Shown piece by piece: positions 34,616 through 45,236 of a stretch of 64,000 bases of DNA. Every line of letters starts with the position of its first letter. Within the stretch, counting starts at the first letter, position 1. This DNA is from Burkholderiales bacterium (lineage in GTDB: Bacteria > Pseudomonadota > Gammaproteobacteria > Burkholderiales > Burkholderiaceae_B). The stretch spans positions 218,002-282,001 of the forward strand of contig JAJTEM010000014.1 in assembly GCA_021299735.1 (NCBI GenBank). The letters are read 5' to 3'. The notes under the pieces are model-generated. The model did no database searches. It saw only the letters and a list, made by a program, of their open reading frames with translations, and was not told the origin of the DNA. Both the position numbers and the translations under genes were made by a program.

Positions 34616-37600
34616 ATGAACAAACCTCAAATTCTGAATCTTTTCAAGCTTATTCGTGCCGCGAATCGCAAAGATAAAAACTCTTCAATTGCCCTGAAGA
34701 GCGCATTATTGGGTTTGTTGATTGGTGTTAATTGGCTTGAAGAAGCTGCCGCCGCAGAGTTAACTGCAGTGCAAATTGTGGAAAAAATTGGCGCATCTTT
34801 GACCGCTGCCCAGAAGGCGGAGTTGGTTCAAGAAATCAATGCAGTCATACAGGCGTCTCAATCTGCTGGTTTTACCGCAGATGCCTTGACCCAGGAACAA
34901 CTCGCCAAGGAACTTGCAGTGCTGGCAAAAGCTTCCGGTGTTAGCCAGGAAGAGTTGATGAGCATGTTGCAAACCGCGGGAATGTCAAAAAGCGGTTTGG
35001 CTGCTCTTCAGCCTGCAATCCTTGCAGCGTACAACGAACCAGTCGATTCTTCGGAAAACGATGATGAAGTTGCTGCTGCGTTGGCCAAGGATCGAGGTGA
35101 GGGGGTATTGCCGCTTGCGGGTATCGGTCTAGGCCCATTAATCGGTTTGGGTGCGGGAGTTGTTGCACTTGCCGCTGCAGGCGGTTCTGATGGCAGTACT
35201 CCATTAACTGTGGTGACTGGTTCGGATGGGCCTCTCAGCAATGCGGTGATTCGTAATACTGACGGTACTTTATTGGGAACGACAGATTCCACCGGTAATC
35301 TCGCTGTGCCGTCTGCTTTGCTCACACCAGGCTCTGTCCTTACATTGACAACTGTGCCAGGCAGCACGGTTGATGTGTCAACAGGCAACCCGGTTCGTTT
35401 TGAAGTGACTTTCAAAGCTCTGGTGCCCGCAAGTGGTCCAGTCATTATTTCGCCAATTTCTACCTTGATTGTCGATGGTGTATCGGTCGATAGTCTGAGT
35501 CTTGCATTGGGTCTGCCAGCAGGTTTTTCACTGGCCGGTTTCAATAGCTCAGCAACTTTGGCGAATGATGCTCAAAATCCGGACGCAGCGTCTGTTGCAT
35601 CTTTCTCCAGTGGGCTTATGGATCTGATTGAGCATGCTTCTAAAGAGGCTGGGTTCGAGTTGCCTGCGGGCTTCAGTATCACCACAGCTTTGGCTCAAAC
35701 ACTGAATAATCTTTTGTCTAGTGGTTTTACATCCACAGCGGTAAGTCAGTCTGCCGCCTTGATTCGAGAATTAACGATCAAGTTTTTGACTGACAACGGT
35801 GTGGATAATCCTGGCCACGTTCAAGCAATTGCTGATCAAATTGCGCAGGGCGTTGCGATTGTTGAGAGCTCGCTTTCTGACGGCTATTCGGCTTCTCCAG
35901 ATCAGCCGGTGTTGGCCCAGGTAGACATTGCAAATGCCGGCATGAATACAGCCGCTGAGCTGGTTGCGGTGAGTAATCCAGCTGGAATTATTGAATCAGC
36001 TTCAACAGGGGCGCAATCCATCAATGTTTCTGGTGCGTTGACAGTTGAGGACAATGACGCAGGTGATTCAATTGTTGGTTCCGTAGTGGGTAATGCTCAA
36101 ATTGTTTACAGTGGTGGCGGCTTGCCTGCTGGTGTTGAAATTTCTGCGCTCGGTTTGGCCAGCGCACTGGTTTTTTCACCTGTCATCGCCAATACGAATG
36201 ATCAAAGCCTCCCATACGTTTACAACCCTTCAGCCACTGACTTCAGTTTTTTGGCTGAAGGTCAATCATTGACCATCACTTATCAGGTGCAAGTGACAGA
36301 CGATCAGTTTCAGTCTGGTTCCAAGCCGTTGATTATCACAATCACCGGTACCAACAACGCGCCGGTGGTGATTACCGCAACTGGCCAAGACCTGGGTGCA
36401 GTCAGTGAAGCAGGTAACGTAGACAATGGCGCTGTGGTCGCCAATATCGCCTCGGCCAGCGGCCAATTGATTGCCAGTGATGCAGATGCAATGGCCAGCC
36501 AAAGCTGGAGCATTGTGGGCGTACCCAGTTCTACATACGGCAACTTCAGCCTGACCCCGGCTGGTGCATGGACTTACAGCCTTGATAACGCACTGGCTGC
36601 AACCCAGGCCTTGCGTGAAGGCCAGACCGTGGTCGAGACTTTTAACGTGTTGGTGACTGACGATTTCGGCGCGACAGCGACCGAAACTGTCTCAATTGTT
36701 ATTCTGGGTACCAACGACTCACCAGTCGTGACCACCGTAGCTGGGGCCAACCAGGCTAGTCTCGTTGAAGACGGTAATCTTGACGATGGCACACTTGTGA
36801 ATAATGTTGCCACTGCCGGCGGTCAATTAACAGCCAGTGATGTGGATGCAATGGCCAGCCAAAGCTGGAGCATTGTCGGCGTACCCAGTGCCACTTATGG
36901 CAACTTCAGCCTGACCCCAGCTGGGGCATGGTCGTATAGCCTGGACAATAGCCTGGCGGCAACTCAAGCCCTGCATGAGGGCCAGTCTGTGGTTGAAACT
37001 TTCAACGTATTGGTGACCGACGAGTTCGGCGCGACAGCGACTGAAACCGTGACCATTACTATTGCTGGCCGTAATGATTCACCTGTTTTGACCACAGCTG
37101 TGGGTAGCAACCAGGCTAGTTTGGTTGAAGACGGCAATCTTGACGATGGTACAGTTTTTAGTAGCATTGCCACAGCCAGTGGTCAACTGACAGTCAGTGA
37201 TGTGGATGCCATAGCCAGCCAAGCCTTGAGTATTGTAGTTTCACCCAGTGCTACTTATGGTGAATTTATCCTCACACCGGCTGGCGCATGGACCTATAAC
37301 CTGGACAACAGCCTGGCGGCAACTCAAGCCCTGCGTGAAGGTCAGTCTGTGCTTGAAACCTTCAATGTATTGGTGACTGACGAGTTCGGTGCCACAGCCT
37401 CTGAAACTGTGACGATTAACATTCAGGGTACGAATGATTCACCCGTATTGACTGTGGTCAACTCGAATGAAAATCAAATTGTTTTGAATGCTGCTGATGT
37501 GGATAACAGCCCGACGATCAGTCTTCAAGCCGTTACAGGTATTTCATCCCTGTCGGTGGGTGTTGATACGTTAATTAACCTTCAGGCCGGTGCTTCCGTA

Positions 37601-39910
37601 CAGAATATTCAACTTGAAGTGCGTGATGATTTCGATGCAGTTAGCCGTGCTGGCACCCTGGTATTGGGAACGGCTGCTGACGACACTCTCGATGCATCCT
37701 CAATTACAGCGGGTCCTGTGTTTGTGTTCGGTTTTGATGGCGATGACTTGATCACCACTTCTACACAAAGCGACACATTGTATGGCGGCTCGGGTAGTGA
37801 CGCCTTCATTTTTGCAGATGTGGCTCAGCTTGCTGGTGATGCCTTGGTTTCAGGTGGGGATGGCACTGACACCATTCAGGTTTTGACAGCAGGCACATTT
37901 GTGGATTCAGATTTTGCAAATGTAAGCTCGGTGGAAACATTGAAACTGTTTGGTGCCAGTAGCTTAACGCTTGCAGCATCTGCCCAGGCGGCTGGTATTA
38001 GCAACGTGATTGCAGGTGCGGCAGCAACTTCGATCATCAACAACACAGGTGGGGTTGTCAATGTAGATGCCTCAGCAATCCCGAATGGGCAAGTGTTGAC
38101 CCTCGGTGGTAACGGCAGTTTTGTTGTAACGGGTCTGAAAGCCGATGTATTGAATACAGCACAGGGGGCCTTGACTCTGACTTTGGATGGGTCGTCCGGA
38201 TCACTGGGCGTCAAGGTAGATAGTTCCAATGCCGCATCGGTATTGATCAACACTGGCACATTTGACCTGGTTGATACACTGACACTGGGTGGTACCAGCA
38301 CAGTGACCGTAAACGTTGAATCGACCACCAATGTGTTTACTGGCCCAGGCAATACTATCTTTAATATCGCTTCCGGTGAAACTGCAACGATCAATGCATC
38401 CGGAACTCCTTTCAACGCTTCCATGGTAATTACTGGTGATGGCGATGCTGTGGTGTCTTTGTTGCAGGCCAATCTGGATGCTTCCACCTCAACTGGTGAT
38501 ATCGTAGTCAATGCGCTGAATGGAAATCAAAATATCACCACTGGCTCGGGCGACGACGTGATCAATGGCGCTGAAGGCTCGGACACGATCAATGCCGGTA
38601 GTGGAAATGACACGATCATGGGCGGCGAGGGTGATGACACAATTGTTTTTGCAGATGTGGCTCAGCTTGCTGCTGATGCCTTGGTTTCAGGTGGCGGTGG
38701 CACCGACACCATTCAGGTTTTGACAGCAGGCACGTTTGCAGATTCAGATTTTGCGAATGTAAGCTCGGTGGAAACATTAAAACTGTTTGGTGCCAGTGGC
38801 GTAACTTTGGCAGCAACTGCTCAGGCTGCAGGCATAAGCAAAGTGATTGCCGGCGCTGGTTCAACTGTAATTACCAACAATACAGGCGGAATTGTTACTC
38901 TAGACGCCTCAGCAATCCCGAATGGGCAAGTGTTGACTCTTGGTGGCAGTGCCGGTTTTGTTGTCACGGGTCTGAAAGCGGATGTATTGAATACAGCGCA
39001 GGGTGCTTTGAGTTTGACTCTCGATGGGTCATCCAGAGGGTTGGCTGTGAAGGTGGATAGTTCCAATGCTGCGTCGGTGTCAATTGACACAGGCACATTC
39101 GATCGATTCGACACTTTGACCTTACTTGGATCAAATGCAGTCACTGTAAATGTTGAATCGACAACGAACGTAGTCACTGGCGGTGCGAATACAGTGTTCA
39201 ATATTGCTTCGGGTGAAACCGCAACAATCAATGCAGCTGCAACGCCTCAAAATGCTTCAATGGTGATCACTGGTGAGGGCAATGCGGTGGTGTCCTTTTT
39301 GCTGGCCAATCTGGACGCTTCAACTTCAACCGGTGACATCATAGTCACTGCACTCAATGGTTCTCAAAAAATTACCACAGGCTCGGGTGACGACGTTATT
39401 CAAGGCGCCGACGACTCAGACACGATAAATGGCGGTAGTGGCAATGACATCATTAATGGCGGCACTGGAACAGACACATTGAACGGTGGGTCGGGTAACG
39501 ATTTCCTCAATGGAAGTGACGGTAACGACATTCTTGATGGCGGGCAGGGCCAGGATACTTTGCGCGGAGATGCGGGCGCAGACCGTTTTGTCTTTAAAAA
39601 TGACGAGTCGACAGTCGAAGCCCCTGACACCGTGGTTGATTTCCGAACTAACTTTGATTCGTTGCAGTTTGCTGATGTTATTTTGCCTGTGAACTATTTT
39701 GAAGCAGGCGCGGCTGTAGGCAGCTTTGCGGATGCACAAATTGCCGCGAACAATCAATTTGCAGCAAATGCTGATTTAAAGCTGGTGTTTCAGTTCGACG
39801 CAGACAATGGTTATTTGTTCCTTGATTCGGATGGGGACAATGTTGTTGATCAAGCCGTCATTTTGATCGGTATTGATAACAACGAAATCGCGGCTGGAGA
39901 CATTGTTTAA
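34616..39910 (+). CDS. Giant repeat-rich RTX adhesin-like exported protein
   Basis: About 1764 residues. The ATG at 34616 gives a sensible start (MNKPQILNLFKLIRAANRKD), while the frame upstream looks non-coding. In order: a helical N-terminus (residues 1-130); a Gly/Ala-rich hydrophobic segment (LAGIGLGPLIGLGAGVVALA near 165-185); an Ig/invasin-like region; three 120-residue VCBS-type repeats (residues 579-938); two 279-residue repeats (1066-1624); RTX nonapeptides (GGSGNDIINGGTGTDTLNGG and similar, near 1600-1660); and a C-terminal secretion signal ending DNNEIAAGDIV. RTX motifs bind calcium outside the cell. It is the probable cargo of the upstream exporter, and its role may be adhesion or biofilm formation. 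A strong terminator follows. Confidence 0.9.
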   Translation: MNKPQILNLFKLIRAANRKDKNSSIALKSALLGLLIGVNWLEEAAAAELTAVQIVEKIGASLTAAQKAELVQEINAVIQASQSAGFTADALTQEQLAKELAVLAKASGVSQEELMSMLQTAGMSKSGLAALQPAILAAYNEPVDSSENDDEVAAALAKDRGEGVLPLAGIGLGPLIGLGAGVVALAAAGGSDGSTPLTVVTGSDGPLSNAVIRNTDGTLLGTTDSTGNLAVPSALLTPGSVLTLTTVPGSTVDVSTGNPVRFEVTFKALVPASGPVIISPISTLIVDGVSVDSLSLALGLPAGFSLAGFNSSATLANDAQNPDAASVASFSSGLMDLIEHASKEAGFELPAGFSITTALAQTLNNLLSSGFTSTAVSQSAALIRELTIKFLTDNGVDNPGHVQAIADQIAQGVAIVESSLSDGYSASPDQPVLAQVDIANAGMNTAAELVAVSNPAGIIESASTGAQSINVSGALTVEDNDAGDSIVGSVVGNAQIVYSGGGLPAGVEISALGLASALVFSPVIANTNDQSLPYVYNPSATDFSFLAEGQSLTITYQVQVTDDQFQSGSKPLIITITGTNNAPVVITATGQDLGAVSEAGNVDNGAVVANIASASGQLIASDADAMASQSWSIVGVPSSTYGNFSLTPAGAWTYSLDNALAATQALREGQTVVETFNVLVTDDFGATATETVSIVILGTNDSPVVTTVAGANQASLVEDGNLDDGTLVNNVATAGGQLTASDVDAMASQSWSIVGVPSATYGNFSLTPAGAWSYSLDNSLAATQALHEGQSVVETFNVLVTDEFGATATETVTITIAGRNDSPVLTTAVGSNQASLVEDGNLDDGTVFSSIATASGQLTVSDVDAIASQALSIVVSPSATYGEFILTPAGAWTYNLDNSLAATQALREGQSVLETFNVLVTDEFGATASETVTINIQGTNDSPVLTVVNSNENQIVLNAADVDNSPTISLQAVTGISSLSVGVDTLINLQAGASVQNIQLEVRDDFDAVSRAGTLVLGTAADDTLDASSITAGPVFVFGFDGDDLITTSTQSDTLYGGSGSDAFIFADVAQLAGDALVSGGDGTDTIQVLTAGTFVDSDFANVSSVETLKLFGASSLTLAASAQAAGISNVIAGAAATSIINNTGGVVNVDASAIPNGQVLTLGGNGSFVVTGLKADVLNTAQGALTLTLDGSSGSLGVKVDSSNAASVLINTGTFDLVDTLTLGGTSTVTVNVESTTNVFTGPGNTIFNIASGETATINASGTPFNASMVITGDGDAVVSLLQANLDASTSTGDIVVNALNGNQNITTGSGDDVINGAEGSDTINAGSGNDTIMGGEGDDTIVFADVAQLAADALVSGGGGTDTIQVLTAGTFADSDFANVSSVETLKLFGASGVTLAATAQAAGISKVIAGAGSTVITNNTGGIVTLDASAIPNGQVLTLGGSAGFVVTGLKADVLNTAQGALSLTLDGSSRGLAVKVDSSNAASVSIDTGTFDRFDTLTLLGSNAVTVNVESTTNVVTGGANTVFNIASGETATINAAATPQNASMVITGEGNAVVSFLLANLDASTSTGDIIVTALNGSQKITTGSGDDVIQGADDSDTINGGSGNDIINGGTGTDTLNGGSGNDFLNGSDGNDILDGGQGQDTLRGDAGADRFVFKNDESTVEAPDTVVDFRTNFDSLQFADVILPVNYFEAGAAVGSFADAQIAANNQFAANADLKLVFQFDADNGYLFLDSDGDNVVDQAVILIGIDNNEIAAGDIV
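36352..37431 (+). repeat. Three tandem 360-bp VCBS/cadherin-like repeats
   Basis: Units of 120 residues begin at about 36352, 36712 and 37072, and a fourth begins at 37432 before diverging. Each reads N-D/N-S/A-P-V..., then a VEDGN-x-D-x-G block, ASQSWSIVGVPSATYGNFSL, TPAGAWxYxLDNxLAATQAL, REGQSVVETFNVLVTDEFGA and T-x-T-V-x-I. They are extended beta-sandwich spacer domains typical of long adhesins. The copies are closely similar in DNA as well as protein, consistent with expansion by recombination. Confidence 0.85.
37814..39487 (+). repeat. Two tandem 837-bp (279-residue) repeats in the RTX protein
   Basis: Copy 1 (about 37814-38650) and copy 2 (about 38651-39487) both begin FADVAQLAxDALVSGGxGTD and share TIQVLTAGTF, FANVSSVETLKLFGAS, PNGQVLTLGG, FVVTGLKADVLNTAQGAL, VESTTNV, FNIASGETATIN and LDASTSTGDI, ending in RTX-like GSGDDVI. 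Long identical DNA runs such as the segment around DASAIPNGQVLTL point to recent duplication or gene conversion. I do not recognise this 279-residue unit as a named domain. Confidence 0.85.
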
Positions 39911-39939
39911 CATCATTGCTTTTGGCTTGATTTAAAAGA

Positions 39940-39968
39940 AAAACCCATCGGAACCGGTGGGTTTTTTT
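39940..39968 (+). terminator. Intrinsic terminator after the RTX protein
   Basis: AAACCCATCGG, AA, CCGGTGGGTTT followed by T residues, with one G-T pair in the stem. It ends the adhesin gene and insulates the carAB operon downstream. Confidence 0.9.
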
Positions 39969-40062
39969 ACTGGGTATGCACATCAAGAAGTCAATGTCAA
40001 AGTTCAGCATGTAATTTTGACAATCGAGGCAGCGCAGTATGGCCGAATCCGGCTGTTCCGGG

Positions 40063-40068
40063 TATAAT
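40063..40068 (+). promoter_or_regulatory. Probable -10 element of carAB
   Basis: A perfect TATAAT preceded by CGGG lies 88 bases before the carA start. The best -35 candidate TTGACA (40017-40022) is 40 bases upstream and too far. The 5' leader after it carries a small AGGC-AAAAA-GCCT hairpin, so post-initiation control by pyrimidine or arginine is possible but unproven. Confidence 0.5.
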
Positions 40069-40156
40069 CTATGGTTAGCTGAATGATTCTTAGGCAAAAA
40101 GCCTGCGCGGGTGTTATTTGTCCCCGGGTGTTTTGTCGCATCTATTGGAGTTTCCC

Positions 40157-41332
40157 TTGTCGAAATTAGTCGCAAGCGCCCACCCGCGCGCCTTGCTCGC
40201 GCTCGCAGACGGCACAGTATTCGAGGGCATTTCCTTTGGAGCCCCCACCACGCAGGTGGGCGAAGTGGTGTTTAATACATCGCTCACGGGTTACCAGGAA
40301 ATCGCAACCGACCCATCTTACTGTCGCCAAATCGTCACCCTCACTTATCCCCACATCGGCAACGTTGGTACCAACCCACAGGATGAAGAATCCGCAGGGC
40401 TGCACTTGTCGGGTCTGGTTATCAAAGATTTGCCTGAGCTGGTGTCCAATTTCCGTTCAACCTCACCACTCGCTGATTACTTGAAAAAGCATGGTGTACC
40501 GGGAATCGCCCGAATCGACACCCGAAAGCTGACCCGAATTCTCCGTGAGAAGGGCGCCCAGAACGGTTGCTTGCTTTCTGAGGACAGTGGCGAAACTTTC
40601 AGCGCCGAGCGCGCCATTGAACTGGCCAAAGGCTTTCCCGGCCTGGCTGGTATGGACCTGGCCAAGGTTGTCTCCTGCAAGGAAGTCCATGAATGGACTG
40701 AAGGCGAATGGGCTTTGGGCGTTGCTGCCGAGGAACCTCATTTCCAACAGGGCGAACGCCCTTACCATGTGGTTGCATTCGACTACGGAGCCAAGCGCAA
40801 CATTTTGCGCATGCTGGCCCAGCGCGGCTGTCGCGTTACCGTTGTACCTGCGCAAACCCCGGTTGAAAAAGTATTGGCCTTGAAGCCCGACGGTGTGTTC
40901 CTCAGCAATGGCCCTGGCGACCCCGAGCCATGTGATTACGCCATTTCTGCAATCAAGCACATTCTTGACAATACCAAGCTGCCTGTTTTCGGAATTTGTT
41001 TGGGTCACCAGCTTATGGCTTTGGCCAGCGGTGCCAAAACCATGAAAATGAAGTTTGGCCACCACGGTGCCAACCACCCAGTGCAAGATTTGAAAACCAA
41101 GCGTGTGGCCATTACCAGCCAAAACCATGGTTTTGCAGTAGATGCGAATTCACTGCCCGCCAACCTGCGTGTAACGCATGTGTCGCTGTTCGATGGCTCC
41201 ATTCAAGGCCTGGAGCGCACCGACCGTGCAGCTTTCTGTTTCCAGGGTCACCCGGAAGCCAGCCCAGGCCCGCACGATTTGGCTGAATTGTTCGACCGTT
41301 TTATTTCAGACATCAAGGCAGCCAAGGCCTGA
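40157..41332 (+). CDS. carA: Carbamoyl-phosphate synthase small (glutaminase) subunit
   Basis: About 391 residues from TTG 40157, which has GGAG 6 bases upstream and gives the usual beginning ([20 protein letters not shown], then FEGISFGAP). The class I glutaminase domain has [20 protein letters not shown] with the nucleophile Cys and the His/Glu pair in [13 protein letters not shown]. CarA releases ammonia from glutamine for CarB to make carbamoyl phosphate for arginine and pyrimidine synthesis. carB follows after 85 bases. Confidence 0.97.
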   Translation: MSKLVASAHPRALLALADGTVFEGISFGAPTTQVGEVVFNTSLTGYQEIATDPSYCRQIVTLTYPHIGNVGTNPQDEESAGLHLSGLVIKDLPELVSNFRSTSPLADYLKKHGVPGIARIDTRKLTRILREKGAQNGCLLSEDSGETFSAERAIELAKGFPGLAGMDLAKVVSCKEVHEWTEGEWALGVAAEEPHFQQGERPYHVVAFDYGAKRNILRMLAQRGCRVTVVPAQTPVEKVLALKPDGVFLSNGPGDPEPCDYAISAIKHILDNTKLPVFGICLGHQLMALASGAKTMKMKFGHHGANHPVQDLKTKRVAITSQNHGFAVDANSLPANLRVTHVSLFDGSIQGLERTDRAAFCFQGHPEASPGPHDLAELFDRFISDIKAAKA

Positions 41333-41417
41333 GCACAAGCTCAACCAAGGTAAGCCCGGCGTTGCAAGACGCCACTTGTTTGAACCGACTTGAAATTTTT
41401 AAAATTAAAGGGAAGTT

Positions 41418-44400
41418 ATGCCAAAGCGTAACGATCTAAAAACAATCCTGATCATCGGTGCCGGCCCCATTGTGATTGGCCAGGCCTGCGAATTCGACTA
41501 CTCGGGTGCCCAAGCCTGTAAAGCGCTTCGCGAAGAGGGTTACAAAGTGGTGTTGGTCAACAGCAACCCCGCCACCATCATGACCGACCCTGAAATGGCC
41601 GATGTCACCTACATTGAGCCCATCACCTGGCAGGTTGTTGAGCAAATTATCGCCAAGGAACGCCCTGATGCTGTGTTGCCCACGATGGGAGGCCAAACCG
41701 CGCTGAACTGTGCACTCGACTTGGCCAAGCACGGCGTGCTGGCAAAATACAATGTCGAGTTGATTGGCGCGAAAGAAGAAGCCATTGAGAAAGCCGAAGA
41801 TCGCCTGAAGTTCAAGAATGCCATGACCAAGATTGGCCTTGATTCTGCAAAAAGTGGCGTGGCCCATTCCATGGAAGAAGCGTTGGAAGTGCAAGCCAGC
41901 ATTGCCAAACAGGTAGGCAGCAACGGCTTCCCGGTAATTATTCGCCCCAGCTTCACCTTGGGTGGCACAGGCGGTGGTATTGCCTACAATGCGGAAGAAT
42001 TCGAAACCATTTGCCGCCGTGGCCTGGAAGCCTCGCCAACCAATGAGCTGCTGATTGAAGAAAGCCTGATCGGCTGGAAAGAATACGAAATGGAAGTGGT
42101 GCGCGACAGTGCCGACAACTGCATTATCGTGTGTTCAATCGAAAACCTCGACCCGATGGGTGTGCACACTGGCGACAGTATCACCGTGGCGCCTGCACAA
42201 ACCCTGACCGACCGTGAATACCAATTAATGCGCAATGCGTCTATCGCAATTCTGCGCGAAATTGGCGTGGATACCGGTGGTTCAAACGTGCAGTTCTCGA
42301 TCAACCCAGCCAATGGCCGAATGATCGTGATCGAGATGAACCCACGCGTATCACGTTCTTCGGCGCTGGCCTCTAAGGCAACCGGTTTCCCGATTGCCAA
42401 AGTGGCGGCCAAACTGTCGGTGGGCTACACCCTTGATGAATTGAAAAACGACATCACCGGTGGCCTTACACCCGCGTCGTTCGAGCCTTCAATCGATTAT
42501 GTGGTTACAAAAATTCCACGTTTCGCATTCGAAAAATTCCCAACAGCCGATGACCGCCTGACCACACAAATGAAGAGCGTGGGCGAAGTGATGGCCATGG
42601 GTCGCACCTTCCAGGAAAGTTTCCAGAAAGCCTTGCGCGGCCTTGAAGTGGGTGTAGATGGACTGAACCAGAAAACCACTGACCGCGAAGTGATTGAGCG
42701 TGAACTGGGTGAACCTGGCCCCGAGCGTATTTTCTACGTGGGTGATGCTTTTGCTCAGGGCTTTAGCCTTGAAGAAGTGCACCAGCTAACAAAAATCGAC
42801 CGTTGGTTCCTGGTTCAAATTCAAGACATCGTAGACACCGAACTGGAACTGGAAACCAAAACACTGGCCGACCTTTCCGAGCCTGTGTTGCGTTTGTTGA
42901 AACGTAAGGGGTTCTCTGATCGCCGTTTGGCTTATTTGCTTGATGTTTCCGAAGCTGAAATTCGCAAGCTGCGCCACCAGCACAATGTGCGCCCAGTGTA
43001 CAAACGGGTAGACACATGTGCCGCTGAATTCAAAACCGGCACGGCCTACATGTATTCCACTTATGAGGAGGAATGCGAAGCCCAGCCCACCGACAAGAAA
43101 AAGATCATGGTGTTGGGCGGTGGCCCGAACCGTATCGGCCAAGGTATTGAATTTGATTATTGCTGTGTGCATGCCGCAATGGCGCTGCGTGAAGATGGCT
43201 ATGAAACCATCATGGTCAACTGCAACCCTGAAACGGTTTCTACTGATTACGACACCTCTGACCGCCTTTACTTCGAGCCACTAACGCTTGAAGACGTGCT
43301 GGAAATTGTGGCCATTGAAAAGCCAGTGGGCGTAATTGTTCAGTACGGTGGCCAAACGCCCTTGAAATTGGCGAAGTCGCTGGAAGCCAACGGAGTGCCA
43401 ATAATCGGTACCAGCCCTGAGAGTATCGATATCGCTGAAGACCGCGAGCGCTTCCAGAAGCTGTTGACCAAGCTGAACCTGCGCCAGCCGCCCAACCGCA
43501 CTGCGCGCACTGAAGCCGAGGCCATTGCCCACGCCCAGGAAATTGGCTACCCACTGGTGGTGCGTCCAAGCTACGTGCTGGGTGGCCGCGCCATGGAAAT
43601 TGTGCATGAGCAGAAAGACCTTGAGCGCTACATGCGCGAAGCCGTAAAAGTCAGCAACGACAGCCCGGTGCTTCTTGACCGCTTCCTGAATGACGCAATT
43701 GAAGTAGACGTAGACGCATTGTGCGATGGTCAAACCGTGATGATAGGCGGCGTCATGGAGCACATTGAACAAGCGGGTGTACACAGCGGCGATTCGGCTT
43801 GCTGTCTGCCCCCGTACAGCTTGTCAGCTGACATGGTTAATGAATTGAAGCGTCAATCTGAGCTCATGGCAAAAGCCTTGAATGTGATCGGTTTGATGAA
43901 TGTGCAGTTCGCCATTCAAAACGACACAGTGTATGTGTTGGAAGTAAACCCTCGCGCATCCCGCACAGTGCCTTATGTTTCGAAGGCTACAGGCAAGCAA
44001 CTGGCCAAAATTGCTGCACGCTGCATGGCTGGTCAAACTTTTGCTGCGCAAGGCGTTACAGAAATTCCGGTGCCCAAGTATTTCTCGGTGAAAGAAGCGG
44101 TATTCCCGTTTGTGAAATTCCCGGGTGTGGACACCATTCTTGGTCCGGAAATGAAATCAACAGGCGAGGTAATGGGTGTAGGCCGTACATTCGGCGAAGC
44201 GTTTGTGAAATCGCAGCTGGCGGCTTCGGTTAAATTGCCCGCAGGTGGTACGGCTTTCATCAGCGTGAAAACCGAGGACAAAAAGCACACCGTGAAACTG
44301 GCCAAAGGCCTGGTCGACCTGGGCTTCAAAATCATCGCGACGCGTGGAACAGCGGCTGCAATTACAGCTGGCGGCATTGAATGTACCGTGGTAAACAAGG

Positions 44401-44648
44401 TGCTGGAAGGCCGCCCGAACATTGTGGACATGCTGAAAAACGGCGAAGTGCATTTGGTCGTGAATACGGTTGAGGAACGCCGTAGTGCGATCAACGACAG
44501 CCGTTACATTCGAACCACGTCACTGAGTTCTCGTGTTACGATCTTTACCACCATGGCAGGGGCTTTGGCTTCAGTCGAGGGCATGAAGCACCTCGGCGCA
44601 ATGGACGTTTACAGCGTTCAAAGCCTGCATGCGGAACTCTCCGCTTAA
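41418..44648 (+). CDS. carB: Carbamoyl-phosphate synthase large subunit
   Basis: A 1076-residue protein of standard length. Two homologous ATP-grasp halves: the first with [19 protein letters not shown] and [19 protein letters not shown], the second with [20 protein letters not shown] and [19 protein letters not shown]. The C-terminal allosteric MGS-like domain includes [20 protein letters not shown] and [20 protein letters not shown]. It makes carbamoyl phosphate with CarA. AAAGGGAAG precedes the ATG. Confidence 0.98.
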   Translation: MPKRNDLKTILIIGAGPIVIGQACEFDYSGAQACKALREEGYKVVLVNSNPATIMTDPEMADVTYIEPITWQVVEQIIAKERPDAVLPTMGGQTALNCALDLAKHGVLAKYNVELIGAKEEAIEKAEDRLKFKNAMTKIGLDSAKSGVAHSMEEALEVQASIAKQVGSNGFPVIIRPSFTLGGTGGGIAYNAEEFETICRRGLEASPTNELLIEESLIGWKEYEMEVVRDSADNCIIVCSIENLDPMGVHTGDSITVAPAQTLTDREYQLMRNASIAILREIGVDTGGSNVQFSINPANGRMIVIEMNPRVSRSSALASKATGFPIAKVAAKLSVGYTLDELKNDITGGLTPASFEPSIDYVVTKIPRFAFEKFPTADDRLTTQMKSVGEVMAMGRTFQESFQKALRGLEVGVDGLNQKTTDREVIERELGEPGPERIFYVGDAFAQGFSLEEVHQLTKIDRWFLVQIQDIVDTELELETKTLADLSEPVLRLLKRKGFSDRRLAYLLDVSEAEIRKLRHQHNVRPVYKRVDTCAAEFKTGTAYMYSTYEEECEAQPTDKKKIMVLGGGPNRIGQGIEFDYCCVHAAMALREDGYETIMVNCNPETVSTDYDTSDRLYFEPLTLEDVLEIVAIEKPVGVIVQYGGQTPLKLAKSLEANGVPIIGTSPESIDIAEDRERFQKLLTKLNLRQPPNRTARTEAEAIAHAQEIGYPLVVRPSYVLGGRAMEIVHEQKDLERYMREAVKVSNDSPVLLDRFLNDAIEVDVDALCDGQTVMIGGVMEHIEQAGVHSGDSACCLPPYSLSADMVNELKRQSELMAKALNVIGLMNVQFAIQNDTVYVLEVNPRASRTVPYVSKATGKQLAKIAARCMAGQTFAAQGVTEIPVPKYFSVKEAVFPFVKFPGVDTILGPEMKSTGEVMGVGRTFGEAFVKSQLAASVKLPAGGTAFISVKTEDKKHTVKLAKGLVDLGFKIIATRGTAAAITAGGIECTVVNKVLEGRPNIVDMLKNGEVHLVVNTVEERRSAINDSRYIRTTSLSSRVTIFTTMAGALASVEGMKHLGAMDVYSVQSLHAELSA

Positions 44649-44667
44649 CCCGACTGTCTGAACCTTT

Positions 44668-44705
44668 AAGCCGTCTTGTAGCAACTTTTGCTATCAGGCG
44701 GCTTT
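44668..44705 (+). terminator. Hairpin between carB and greA
   Basis: AAGCCG ... TAGCA, loop ACTTT, TGCTA ... CGGCTT, followed by TCC. The outer and inner stems are separated by an internal loop. It lies between carB and greA and could be a terminator, an attenuator or an mRNA structure; the T run is short. Confidence 0.55.
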
Positions 44706-44729
44706 CCATTTGCAGGAACAACCGAATTT

Positions 44730-45206
44730 ATGTCTACTATCCCGTTGACCGTTAAGGGTGCTGAAAAGCTGAAACAAGAATTGCATCGCTTGAAAACAAT
44801 TGACCGCCCGGCGGTCATTGTTGCAATTTCCGAAGCGCGTGCGCAGGGCGATTTGTCTGAAAATGCCGAATACGATGCTGCGAAAGAAAAGCAGGGTTTT
44901 ATCGAAGGGCGCATCAAGGAAATTGAAGGCAAAATGAGCAATGCGCAGATCATCGACCCTGCCAATCTGGATGCTGAAGGCCGGGTGGTGTTCGGTGCAA
45001 CCGTCAAACTTGAAGACCTGGAAGCCGGTGCAACCGTGGAATACCAAATTGTGGGTGACGATGAAGCCGATATTAAAGCCGGCCTTATCTCTATTTCCAG
45101 CCCCATTGCACGCGCCTTGATTGGCAAGTATGAAGGAGATGTGGCCCATGTTCAGGCACCCGGTGGATTGCGCGAATACGAAGTGCTCGAAGTGAAGTAT
45201 ATTTGA
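44730..45206 (+). CDS. greA: Transcription elongation factor GreA
   Basis: 158 residues from ATG 44730, the normal GreA length. The N-terminal coiled coil reads LKQELHRLKTIDRPAVIVAI and AEYDAAKEKQGFIEGRIKEI with the two acidic residues at the tip, and the C-terminal FKBP-like domain has GDDEADIKAGLISISSPIAR and ALIGKYEGDVA. GreA stimulates transcript cleavage by stalled RNA polymerase. Placement after carAB is a conserved arrangement in proteobacteria. Confidence 0.97.
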   Translation: MSTIPLTVKGAEKLKQELHRLKTIDRPAVIVAISEARAQGDLSENAEYDAAKEKQGFIEGRIKEIEGKMSNAQIIDPANLDAEGRVVFGATVKLEDLEAGATVEYQIVGDDEADIKAGLISISSPIARALIGKYEGDVAHVQAPGGLREYEVLEVKYI

Positions 45207-45236
45207 TCATGAATCAATAAAAGGAGTTCGGAAACA

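Noticed and set aside
40017..40022. TTGACA as the -35 box of carAB
   Set aside because: It is 40 bases from the TATAAT at 40063, far beyond the usual 16-18.
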